Notes: generated from the letters alone by a model not told the origin. Numbered from the stretch's first letter, positions 1 to 5,888 are shown. The stretch: 9,260 bases of DNA from Thermoplasmata archaeon (GCA_021833045.1 JAKBGP010000074.1:1-9260), one strand, 5' to 3'. Numbers and translations: made by a program.

Positions 1-2604
1 GGTCCCGACGCCTCGTGCCGCAAGCGTAATCAGTGCGGTCATCCCTTTTTCTTTAATGAGATGCGCATTTTTAATTATTCTTCTTTCGGTATTCCTGTCA
101 TTTCCGTTCATTATTGCATCTGAGATTCTGTCTCTTTCATATTCGGAGAAGGCGGCAACTAAAGTGCTTCCACAAACATTGCATCTTAAGGATTTAAACG
201 AATTGATTTTACCAGTCCTGATATTCCTGCATTTTGTGCAGATCAACATCATTGATTCATTCATAAGCCTGTTCTTGACAGCTTCCAATATTACCTTTGT
301 TGGCTTTATCGGCATTACCCTTTCAAGATAGTGTGTCAGGAACGATCTGGAAGATTCAGAAAGATCTTCGTTCATTATGATTTCTGTATCGCTTGAATCC
401 AGCATCCTAAGCAGTGACTTCAGGCTTTCAATATCCATGTAATCGGAAACCATTTTCCTGATGGCGTCCTTGAAAAGCACAGTGTTTTCATAAGCAGATA
501 TGATCTTATCCAGTCTTATTCTGCTCAGATCAGACTTATTTGATACAACCCCGAATTTTCTCGCTTCATAAAGGAAGACACCGTTGAAGAATCTGCTTCT
601 CCGGGCAAGCCCCGTAATATAAGACATTATTTTGTCCGGTTCTATCCTTTTCGCAAGACCAACAACGTCCCTCGATGAGATATGCCTTGAAAGCCTGAAA
701 TAAACATGGTAAGGCGAATAATCCATCTCAGCACTCTCTCCGGTTATTGCTGTAAAAAGGCTGGCCATAATCTCGCCAAAAGCGAAATTTCCCTTTGTTC
801 CAAGAAGACTCTGGAAAACTATCTCCCCACCCCTGCTCTCCACAATTATTCTGTTTCTTGTTGCTAGTAACCCGTTATGCCATTCCTCCAGTTTTCTCCT
901 GGAATCCGGTTTCACGATCTTGTGATAATCGAAACCCTCACGAAGATCAGACACTCGTGTAACCACATCCGGCAGTACTGGAATGTCCTCGCCAGACCAC
1001 TTTGGAGCGATCGCGGGTGTTGGAAAGGGTTCCACTAATATCCTGTCATCATCAATCCTGATAGTTCTCCAGGTGGATCCCTTCATTACGAAATAAGAAC
1101 CGGGCTCAACCTCGTTTACGACATATCTCTCATCCAAAGTTCCTATGAATTTCTTGTTAACAGTATCAATGACTCTAAAGTTTTTTTCACCAGGTATCAT
1201 TGATATGTTTTCAATGAAATAGTAAAGTATGCTGCCCTTCTTCCCTATTGTATTATTATCTATCCATATTTTCTTTATGTCAGAAAGAAACTGCAGCATC
1301 TCCAGAAACTGATCCTTTGTTACATCTCTATAAGGATAGGCTGCGCATAGCGTTTTGTAAATATCGTCAATTTCAGCCTTCCTGACATAATTAAGATCAA
1401 GCATGACCTGATTTGCCAGTGTGGCCATGGAACCGTCTCTTATTGTTATATTTTCGAAATGCGACTCGTCAGCGAGCGTAGCAATCGCAACAGCTTCCTC
1501 AAGTTCTATTGAGTCATTGCAGATTATATTTCCTCTGGAAATCTTACTGAGTGAATGCCCGGACCTACCTATTCGCTGGGCCATCTTGTTCACCTGCCTC
1601 GGTGAATTGAACTGTACAACAAGATCAGCTATCCCAATGTCTATACCAAGCTCGAGCGACGATGTGCAGACAAGTGCCTTCACCTTCCCGGACTTGAAAT
1701 CATTTTCTGCCGTCTCCCTTGATTCCCGGGATAATGAGCCATGATGAACCAAAACAGGCACTTCCCCCAGCCACATCCTCAGACGGAACACAATATCTTC
1801 CGCAGTGCTTCTTGTGTTGACGAAAACAAGCGTTCCTGCATGTGTATTGATCAAATTCCAAATTCTTACAACAGAACCTGCATACTGTGGATCGCAACCC
1901 ATTTTATTGACAATTTCCTCATCACCAATCTCTGGTATCTCGCATTCTATCTGTATCTGCTTCTTTAAAGCAGCATTCACTATTTCAGTTTCACCAGACG
2001 GGTTAATGAATCTTGCAAGCTGGTGTGGATTGCCGACTGTAGCGGATAAACCCACAATCTGGAAACCCCCGGATAGTTTCTTGAGCCTTTCAAGTGCGAT
2101 GGAAAACTGTGAACCCCTTTCATTCTGGGCCAGTTCATGTACTTCGTCAATAACTACAAATTTTACGTTCTTTATTATCTCCCTCAATCTTCTCCCGTTG
2201 AGCATGATCTGAAGGGATTCAGGGGTTGTGATGAGGACATCGGGTGGTTGTAAAACTATTTCCCGTCTCGCACTGGCAGAGATGTCACTGTGTTTCACTT
2301 TTACACTTAAACCAGATGCATTGCCATACTCCAGAAGCCTGGCAAGCATATCACGGTTTAATGCCCTCAGAGGTGTTATGTAAAGTAGTGAGATTTTCTG
2401 AAAGTTACCATCGACAATCCTGCTAAAGATAGGAAGAACGGCAGCCTCTGTTTTTCCGCTCCCGGTTGGAGCCAGAAGAAGAACATTCTTTCCTTTTAGG
2501 ACGATCGGTATAATTTTTTCCTGTGGTAGAGTGGCACTCAGCAAACCTCTCTGTTTGACTGCATCTCTAACCCTTATATTTAAAAGATCAAAAATCTCTG
2601 TCAT
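1..2604 (-). CDS. Lhr-like superfamily 2 helicase (3' end beyond the window)
   Basis: This is an ATP-dependent SF2 helicase of the Lhr type, a family that unwinds or remodels RNA, DNA or hybrids in the cytoplasm. The visible 868 codons begin at an ATG (2604-2602) and stay open to the left edge, so the C-terminus is missing; Lhr proteins are often around 900 residues. Motifs in order: Walker A APTGSGKT (45-52), TPLRAL (77-82), TTPESL (126-131), DEVH box (153-156), SAT (187-189), FVNTRSTA (261-268), HHGSLSRE (287-294), TSSLELGIDIG (314-324) and QRIGRSGH (343-350). The last two are typical of Lhr. The long C-terminal part carries a four-cysteine cluster (C789, C792, C808, C811) that probably binds zinc, followed by LAARGVG near the edge. 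The start is supported by a TATA-like box about 21 bases upstream and no Shine-Dalgarno, consistent with a leaderless mRNA. Whether it is aLhr1 or aLhr2 type is not settled here. Confidence 0.93.
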   Translation of the reverse strand, partial: MTEIFDLLNIRVRDAVKQRGLLSATLPQEKIIPIVLKGKNVLLLAPTGSGKTEAAVLPIFSRIVDGNFQKISLLYITPLRALNRDMLARLLEYGNASGLSVKVKHSDISASARREIVLQPPDVLITTPESLQIMLNGRRLREIIKNVKFVVIDEVHELAQNERGSQFSIALERLKKLSGGFQIVGLSATVGNPHQLARFINPSGETEIVNAALKKQIQIECEIPEIGDEEIVNKMGCDPQYAGSVVRIWNLINTHAGTLVFVNTRSTAEDIVFRLRMWLGEVPVLVHHGSLSRESRETAENDFKSGKVKALVCTSSLELGIDIGIADLVVQFNSPRQVNKMAQRIGRSGHSLSKISRGNIICNDSIELEEAVAIATLADESHFENITIRDGSMATLANQVMLDLNYVRKAEIDDIYKTLCAAYPYRDVTKDQFLEMLQFLSDIKKIWIDNNTIGKKGSILYYFIENISMIPGEKNFRVIDTVNKKFIGTLDERYVVNEVEPGSYFVMKGSTWRTIRIDDDRILVEPFPTPAIAPKWSGEDIPVLPDVVTRVSDLREGFDYHKIVKPDSRRKLEEWHNGLLATRNRIIVESRGGEIVFQSLLGTKGNFAFGEIMASLFTAITGESAEMDYSPYHVYFRLSRHISSRDVVGLAKRIEPDKIMSYITGLARRSRFFNGVFLYEARKFGVVSNKSDLSRIRLDKIISAYENTVLFKDAIRKMVSDYMDIESLKSLLRMLDSSDTEIIMNEDLSESSRSFLTHYLERVMPIKPTKVILEAVKNRLMNESMMLICTKCRNIRTGKINSFKSLRCNVCGSTLVAAFSEYERDRISDAIMNGNDRNTERRIIKNAHLIKEKGMTALITLAARGVGT

Positions 2605-2618
2605 TTTATTTCTGTGCC

Positions 2619-2631
2619 TATTTTTATCAAA
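2619..2631 (-). promoter_or_regulatory. Probable TATA box of the Lhr helicase gene
   Basis: On the minus strand this reads TTGATAAAAATAG, centred about 21 bases upstream of the helicase ATG, the geometry expected for a leaderless archaeal transcript. No Shine-Dalgarno is visible between it and the ATG. Confidence 0.5.
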
Positions 2632-2648
2632 TAACAAAATAGAAGTGT

Positions 2649-2664
2649 CTTCTCAAAAGAGAAG
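2649..2664. terminator. Perfect 6-bp hairpin, possible terminator of the 21-codon gene
   Basis: CTTCTC, AAAA, GAGAAG form a perfect inverted repeat with a 6-bp arm and 4-base loop. On the minus strand it begins about 20 bases after the stop of the micro-gene and is followed by T-rich sequence (CTATTTTGTTATTT), so it could end that transcript. It also lies about 20 bases upstream of the Lhr TATA box and could instead be an operator. The choice between these is inference. Confidence 0.4.
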
Positions 2665-2685
2665 GCTTAAATTTTTGATTGATGA

Positions 2686-2751
2686 TTAAAAGTCATCATC
2701 ATCGTCGTCGTCATCGTCGTCATCGTCGCCATAACAAAACGGAACGAACAT
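2686..2751 (-). CDS. Putative 21-residue microprotein with poly-aspartate tail
   Basis: I do not recognise this gene. The frame reads MFVPFCYG (1-8), twelve Asp (9-20), Phe21 and TAA. Three observations support real coding. The ATG is preceded by GGAGGT with a 7-base spacer, the best Shine-Dalgarno in the window. A TATA box (AATTATATA) lies about 38 bases upstream. The twelve Asp codons mix 7 GAC and 5 GAT, so every difference within the run is at a silent wobble position. A stop codon directly precedes the ATG in frame, so the frame cannot be extended upstream. The product would be strongly acidic with one cysteine (C6) and a hydrophobic N-terminus; no signal peptide or membrane helix fits in 21 residues. 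It sits alone between mscS and lhr on the same strand, with a hairpin downstream. Alternatives are a non-coding GAY-triplet repeat or an antisense plus-strand peptide rich in His and Arg, which lacks comparable signals. Function is unknown; metal or cation binding would be a guess. Confidence 0.55.
   Translation of the reverse strand: MFVPFCYGDDDDDDDDDDDDF
2692..2730. repeat. GAY-triplet low-complexity tract
   Basis: Twelve consecutive GAY triplets on the minus strand (RTC on the plus strand), preceded by GGC, form the only conspicuous simple repeat in the window. Variation between units is confined to the third base. The tract forms the Asp run of the micro-gene. Confidence 0.9.
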
Positions 2752-2758
2752 TCACTAT

Positions 2759-2764
2759 ACCTCC
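2759..2764 (-). promoter_or_regulatory. Strong Shine-Dalgarno sequence of the 21-codon gene
   Basis: The minus strand reads GGAGGT, within GGGAGGT, ending 7 bases before the ATG at 2751. Most other genes here have no Shine-Dalgarno, so this site is notable and fixes the start of the micro-gene. Confidence 0.65.
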
Positions 2765-2784
2765 CGATACCGAAGTTTGTTCCT

Positions 2785-2795
2785 CTATATAATTG
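2785..2795 (-). promoter_or_regulatory. Probable TATA box of the 21-codon gene
   Basis: The minus strand reads AATTATATA, centred about 38 bases upstream of the ATG. Transcription about 25 bases further on would start near 2764, giving a short leader of roughly 12-14 bases that just contains the Shine-Dalgarno. Confidence 0.5.
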
Positions 2796-2829
2796 TAAGT
2801 GGTTTCCCAATCCATTCAGGGAATTTAAA

Positions 2830-4002
2830 TCATGTCGGGTTGTGAGCGGACTGTTTTGCCTTCAGGGTCGTATAAGCTTTCTCGTATGATGAATTAATAG
2901 AATGCGCGATAGAATCGTATGAAGCACCATTTTTCATTGAGAAAACAACCTTAATTGTATTAACACCTGAGTTTTTTGCAAAGAAATACGAACTGAACTG
3001 AGTTATCCCGCTTCCATCAGAAATAGCCCGTAAAACATTATCACCTTCCTTTATCAGATCATCTATCGGTACATCAACTGGAAAACCAAGAATTATATTG
3101 TTTCCCTGCGGAGTCATATTTTTCATCTCCCAGTATGCAAATTCGTATGAGCGATTAATAAGGTCAGTTATTGGGTTGAACATTAAAATATCGTTGAACT
3201 CAAATATAACTTTTATAACGTTTGAATTGAAATTCTTGGTGAAAAAGTAACTCTCAAACTTCGTAACGCCAAGATCTTTCATTGCTGATTCTATCTTCTG
3301 CCTGGCAAGATCCATTATGTTTCCGATATTCGCATCAACAGGAATGGCCACATTCTGTACAGTGCGGATCTTTCCGTTTACTGTTAGATTCGTAAACTGG
3401 GACGATCCAAGGAGTCCAGTGTTCGGGAGTTCGGTGGTATTCCCATCAATTGTCTCAACAGAAACAGTTAGCAGTTTGACATCTTTTACTTCACCTATAA
3501 CAGGATTATCAAATAGCCATGAATAGAAGGATATGTTGTCTTTTGGTTTTATAATTCCCGCAGAAGCAAGAAGCAATCCAGACAGAAGATTGGATATCGT
3601 ATTTTGTAGCGCAAAGGATATTACCAAGCCTCCAACTGTTCCCCCTATAAGGGCACCCTCCAGGCTGATTCCTAAGTAAGCTAGAAACGCGGCTATTGCC
3701 GAGCCATAAATTATCGCCCTGAATATTGTGTAGAGGCCCCGATAATTCCTTCTGTTACTTTTTTGAGATGCAACCTCTATCGTGCGATGAACGATTCTTA
3801 CTATTATGACTGCAAATCCAAATATAATAACGGCCGCAAAAGCATCTTTGAGATATCTGTCATAGTTTACAAGTATAGGGAAAGTCTTCTCGAGGAAAGG
3901 GAAAACAAGCAGCTGGACCAGATATATGACCACAACCCCTATTGCAACAATTCCCAAAACCCCTAATATCTCGTTAGATTTGCGCGGTACTCCTTTTTGC
4001 AC
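2830..4002 (-). CDS. mscS: MscS-family small-conductance mechanosensitive channel with duplicated C-terminal domain
   Basis: This 390-residue membrane protein should open under membrane tension and release solutes during osmotic downshock. Hydrophobic segments lie at about 12-37, 52-72 and 90-112. They are followed by the pore-helix region (115-148) containing FALQNTISNLLSGLLL, which matches the MscS TM3 pattern ALQGSLSNLAAG. Next is the beta domain (about 150-210) with IGEVKDV and ELPNTGLL, equivalent to the family's IPNG region. The C-terminal part holds two copies of one alpha/beta unit (218-290 and 305-377), aligned without gaps at a period of 87 residues; E. coli MscS has one such domain per subunit. 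Translation starts at GTG (4002-4000), with TTTTAAAA centred about 23 bases upstream and no Shine-Dalgarno, so it is probably leaderless. The stop is TGA. The gene is divergent from the plus-strand unit at 4162. The family is secure; the effect of the duplication on the vestibule is inference. Confidence 0.93.
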   Translation of the reverse strand: MQKGVPRKSNEILGVLGIVAIGVVVIYLVQLLVFPFLEKTFPILVNYDRYLKDAFAAVIIFGFAVIIVRIVHRTIEVASQKSNRRNYRGLYTIFRAIIYGSAIAAFLAYLGISLEGALIGGTVGGLVISFALQNTISNLLSGLLLASAGIIKPKDNISFYSWLFDNPVIGEVKDVKLLTVSVETIDGNTTELPNTGLLGSSQFTNLTVNGKIRTVQNVAIPVDANIGNIMDLARQKIESAMKDLGVTKFESYFFTKNFNSNVIKVIFEFNDILMFNPITDLINRSYEFAYWEMKNMTPQGNNIILGFPVDVPIDDLIKEGDNVLRAISDGSGITQFSSYFFAKNSGVNTIKVVFSMKNGASYDSIAHSINSSYEKAYTTLKAKQSAHNPT

Positions 4003-4017
4003 AGTGGCGTATTATTG

Positions 4018-4030
4018 GATTTTTAAAATA
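4018..4030 (-). promoter_or_regulatory. Probable TATA box of the mscS-type gene
   Basis: The minus strand reads TATTTTAAAAATC, centred about 23 bases upstream of the GTG start. This fits leaderless transcription and supports the non-ATG start. Confidence 0.5.
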
Positions 4031-4133
4031 CTTTTTCAATTTATAAAAATTATAAATTTATGGATAAAGAGCTTATAAGGAAGAATAAAGTTAAATCAGT
4101 TATGAAATATCCTTAGAAAAAAATAGTTAAACA

Positions 4134-4143
4134 TTAATATAAG
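4134..4143 (+). promoter_or_regulatory. Probable TATA box of the 4162 gene
   Basis: TTAATATAAG is centred about 23 bases upstream of the ATG at 4162. No Shine-Dalgarno is present between them, which suggests a leaderless mRNA starting at or next to that ATG. Confidence 0.5.
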
Positions 4144-4161
4144 ATATGGGAATACTCTATT

Positions 4162-4338
4162 ATGGCAGACGAGGAAGAGTCTATAATGGAAAGCTTTGTT
4201 AAGGCGATTGAGGGAACTAAAAGTACTGCGGAATTTGCTTTCGACAATCTTACTGTCAAATTACCAGGTATGAATGCAAACGTTGTTATAAATGGGAAAG
4301 TAAGCCTTACTGCGCGACCAGTACATGAGCGACAGTAA
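4162..4338 (+). CDS. Small unrecognised protein, or N-terminal half of a frame-shifted gene
   Basis: This frame encodes 58 residues, starting MADEEESIMESFVKAIEG and ending TARPVHERQ at TAA. It has an acidic helical N-terminus (1-22) followed by what look like beta strands (FDNLTVKLPG, ANVVINGKVSL). I do not recognise a family. The ATG has a well-placed TATA box, so this is the likely true start of the transcription unit. The frame overlaps the next one (ATG at 4325) by 14 bases. Skipping one base in the GCGCG at 4312-4316 would read SLTRDQYMSDSK and join the two frames into one protein of about 165-170 residues. The last dozen residues of this frame may therefore be an artefact. Alternatives are two translationally coupled genes, a sequencing error, a real inactivating mutation, or programmed frameshifting. 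Confidence 0.5.
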   Translation: MADEEESIMESFVKAIEGTKSTAEFAFDNLTVKLPGMNANVVINGKVSLTARPVHERQ

Positions 4339-4672
4339 GATTAGCGCTATAACCTCTAAATTACTTTCTAACGTTTCCGGCAGCGTGAAAATCAGGGTTA
4401 ACTCTGCTGATTTTGGAAATCTCCAAATCAATGGCACACGACTGAATTTTGTAGTTAGTGACCCGGATAGGATTAAGGGGTTGATCCATTTATTTCCAAG
4501 GAAAGCCAGAAAACTTTCCTTTCTAAATAGGGTATCTACATTTCTAAAGAACATAGGGTTAACAGTAGAACTTTCGGACAAAAAGGGCGAGATTATGCTT
4601 ATTGGTTCTGAAGCTCATTCAATTTTTGGCGGCGTTAAGATCAAAATATTAAGGATAAGGAAGTACCTCTGA
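4325..4672 (+). CDS. Unrecognised 115-residue protein, possibly the C-terminal part of the preceding frame
   Basis: The frame starts MSDSKISAITSKLLSNVSG and ends KIKILRIRKYL. It alternates short beta-like segments (GSVKIRVN, LQINGTRLNFVVSD, GLTVELSD, GEIMLIG, GVKIKILRI) with basic helical stretches such as LFPRKARKLSFLNRVSTFL. It has no signal peptide, membrane helix or cysteine. There is no Shine-Dalgarno before ATG 4325 and no TATA box at leaderless distance, so independent initiation is poorly supported; it needs coupling to, or fusion with, the upstream frame. The strand style matches the end of that frame (NVVINGKVSL), which favours one domain split by a shift. The gene converges on the rhodanese gene with a 20-base gap. 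I cannot name a function. Confidence 0.6.
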   Translation: MSDSKISAITSKLLSNVSGSVKIRVNSADFGNLQINGTRLNFVVSDPDRIKGLIHLFPRKARKLSFLNRVSTFLKNIGLTVELSDKKGEIMLIGSEAHSIFGGVKIKILRIRKYL

Positions 4673-4677
4673 TAAAT

Positions 4678-4691
4678 CATTTTTGTATATA
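4678..4691 (+). terminator. T-rich tract after the plus-strand unit
   Basis: ATTTTTGTATATAT starts about six bases after the TGA of the 115-residue frame. Archaeal terminators are often simple oligo-T tracts; there is no clear hairpin. Confidence 0.35.
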
Positions 4692-4692
4692 T

Positions 4693-5010
4693 TTAACCCA
4701 AAGGAAAACCTAAATTTAGCCATTCCTCAATTCCCCCGGCATATACGAGGCATTGGTATCCATTATCAGCAAGTAAATCGCCAATCAGCTTCGCGGACAT
4801 ACAACTTCTATTTTTACAGTATAATATTTGTGTCTTTGACTTGTCAAGTAATCTAAAGTCGAGTTTCTCAAGTTGATTAAATGGCACCCAGATAGAATTT
4901 TTGATTCTCTTTTTCTCAAATGATTCCTTTGAAGAAATATGAATTATCTGAACATCGCCGCTATCTAGTTTTTTCAGTAATTCAGGCGCTGAAATTTCAC
5001 CGGCTTTCAC
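4693..5010 (-). CDS. Single-domain rhodanese-like sulfurtransferase
   Basis: This 105-residue cytoplasmic protein consists of one rhodanese domain, which typically transfers sulfane sulfur through a cysteine persulfide. Visible family features are the N-terminal ISAPELLKKLDSG, VQIIHISSKESFEKKRIKNSIWVPFNQLE where many members have D-x-R, the active-site strand ILYC with C65 in the loop CKNRSCMS (65-72), and the C-terminal YAGGIEEWLNLGFPLG. The loop has a second cysteine (C70) and is one residue longer than the common CxxGxRS form, a variant known in some family members. The usual early D-x-R is replaced by S-K-E-S. The start is GTG (5010-5008), with a TATA-like box centred about 26 bases upstream and no Shine-Dalgarno. 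Thiosulfate as substrate is not demonstrated; a role in sulfur relay or detoxification is inference. Confidence 0.88.
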   Translation of the reverse strand: MKAGEISAPELLKKLDSGDVQIIHISSKESFEKKRIKNSIWVPFNQLEKLDFRLLDKSKTQILYCKNRSCMSAKLIGDLLADNGYQCLVYAGGIEEWLNLGFPLG

Positions 5011-5031
5011 ATGTTAGAATAATAAAGGGGA

Positions 5032-5039
5032 TCATATAA
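5032..5039 (-). promoter_or_regulatory. Probable TATA box of the rhodanese gene
   Basis: The minus strand reads TTATATGA, centred about 26 bases upstream of the GTG start, within the 67-base gap after the upstream gene. It suggests that the rhodanese gene has its own leaderless promoter. Confidence 0.45.
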
Positions 5040-5077
5040 TTTGTGTGATTAAATCTTATAAGAATTTTATTTCATAA

Positions 5078-5683
5078 TCAGCATTTTCCTTCTTCTATTT
5101 TGTCATTAAAGAGAGAAACATAAGTTCCAGCACAAGTAAAGAGGGCAACAGTAAAATTACTTGGATTTGGAGAGTAGCCTGACAATGAAGTTCCAGTTTG
5201 ATTATCCCAATCCGTAACCTGGCTTTCTGCATATTTGATACAAAACTCATCGGTGCTCTGATATACTGCTTCAAGCAACTGGAATCCACTTGGCGGAGTG
5301 GATGTGGAAAAACCTCCCTCGAGAATTGACCATGTCTGTCCGGGTGAAAGAGTGAACACAAAGCAGATGATCGGCTTGTTATTCAAGGTTACAACTGCTA
5401 TCGGAGCAGAGTTGATCGAAGCCCCCTCATCTTTCAACACTTCAGGTTTGGTCAAAAATTTTACCTTGAAAGCTGAATTGTGCAAATAAACTGGCCAGAA
5501 AGCATTTCCAAAATAATATGAGTTCCTGAACAGTACAAAGGTTGTGGTAACACTGTAATTATTTTCGAGAGTCCATTTTACTGTTCCTGAGGATTTATTA
5601 AACCATGACCAGGTGACTGTCCCAGATTGTTCAATCGTTCTTTCCTTATCTTTGTACGGCAAGATTCCTCCAACAATTTTCAT
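5078..5683 (-). CDS. Unrecognised 201-residue beta-rich protein
   Basis: I do not recognise this protein. It is rich in Ser, Thr, Asn and aromatic residues, with many alternating polar-hydrophobic stretches (GTVTWSWFNKSSGTVKWTLE, TTFVLFRNSYYFGNAFWPVY, PIAVVTLNNKPIICFVFTLS), suggesting a beta sandwich or barrel. Within residues 20-40 the pattern GTVTWSW / GTVKWTL repeats. There are four cysteines (C107, C148, C184 and C201, the last residue) and four N-x-S/T sequons (near 29, 42, 161 and 176). The composition is reminiscent of surface proteins, yet there is no signal peptide or membrane segment, so a cytoplasmic location is the default. The ATG at 5683 has a TATA box (TTATAAGC) about 24 bases upstream and no Shine-Dalgarno, so the start looks sound. 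It is divergent from the flavoprotein gene across a 221-base spacer with shared motifs. Confidence 0.75.
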   Translation of the reverse strand: MKIVGGILPYKDKERTIEQSGTVTWSWFNKSSGTVKWTLENNYSVTTTFVLFRNSYYFGNAFWPVYLHNSAFKVKFLTKPEVLKDEGASINSAPIAVVTLNNKPIICFVFTLSPGQTWSILEGGFSTSTPPSGFQLLEAVYQSTDEFCIKYAESQVTDWDNQTGTSLSGYSPNPSNFTVALFTCAGTYVSLFNDKIEEGKC

Positions 5684-5703
5684 GAAGATCAGATCAGGTC
5701 ATG

Positions 5704-5712
5704 CTTATAAAA
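5704..5712 (-). promoter_or_regulatory. TATA box of the 201-residue gene
   Basis: The minus strand reads TTTTATAAGC, centred about 24 bases upstream of the ATG at 5683. It directly abuts one copy of the AGGTCAT motif described in the findings. Confidence 0.55.
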
Positions 5713-5818
5713 CACTCCTATTAACCATTAGCTGAATAAGGTTTCATGATTTCAACATTTTAACAACACATGACCTTTACATGGTCTGAAAATCGTCGAT
5801 CCTAAAAAAAATGTTTTT

Positions 5819-5857
5819 GAGAAACTGTCGAGAAACTTCTGGATTAATTGAATTAAT
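5819..5857. repeat. Tandem GAGAAACT pair and ATTAATT palindrome upstream of the flavoprotein promoter
   Basis: GAGAAACT occurs at 5819-5826 and again at 5830-5837, offset by 11 bases, about one helical turn. The perfect inverted repeat ATTAATT-G-AATTAAT follows at 5843-5857. Both lie within about 65 bases upstream of the TATA box at 5878, where archaeal activators commonly bind. Confidence 0.4.
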
Positions 5858-5877
5858 ATCGAATATAAAGGAAAAGC

Positions 5878-5888
5878 CTTAAAATATA
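5878..5888 (+). promoter_or_regulatory. Probable TATA box of the flavoprotein gene
   Basis: TTAAAATATAG is centred about 22 bases upstream of the ATG at 5905, the spacing seen for other apparently leaderless genes here. A GAGGT at 5888-5892 lies 6 bases before an alternative TTG start at 5899. Confidence 0.5.

Noticed and set aside
1421..2212. Several open frames of 65-135 codons on either strand within the helicase gene.
   Set aside because: They lie inside the helicase coding sequence, which carries all SF2 motifs in one continuous frame, and have no signals of their own.
2804..2823. TTCCC...GGGAA inverted repeat behind the mscS stop as a terminator.
   Set aside because: The stem is only 5 bp with a 10-base loop and no T-tract follows on the minus strand.
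4060..4116. Plus-strand 18-codon frame MDKELIRKNKVKSVMKYP in the mscS/4162 spacer.
   Set aside because: There is no Shine-Dalgarno, the TATA spacing is poor (about 17 bases) and the composition is what AT-rich spacer DNA gives; probably chance.
4261..4581. Minus-strand 106-codon frame opposite the plus-strand unit.
   Set aside because: It has no recognisable domain and no promoter; the plus strand has a TATA box and more protein-like segments.
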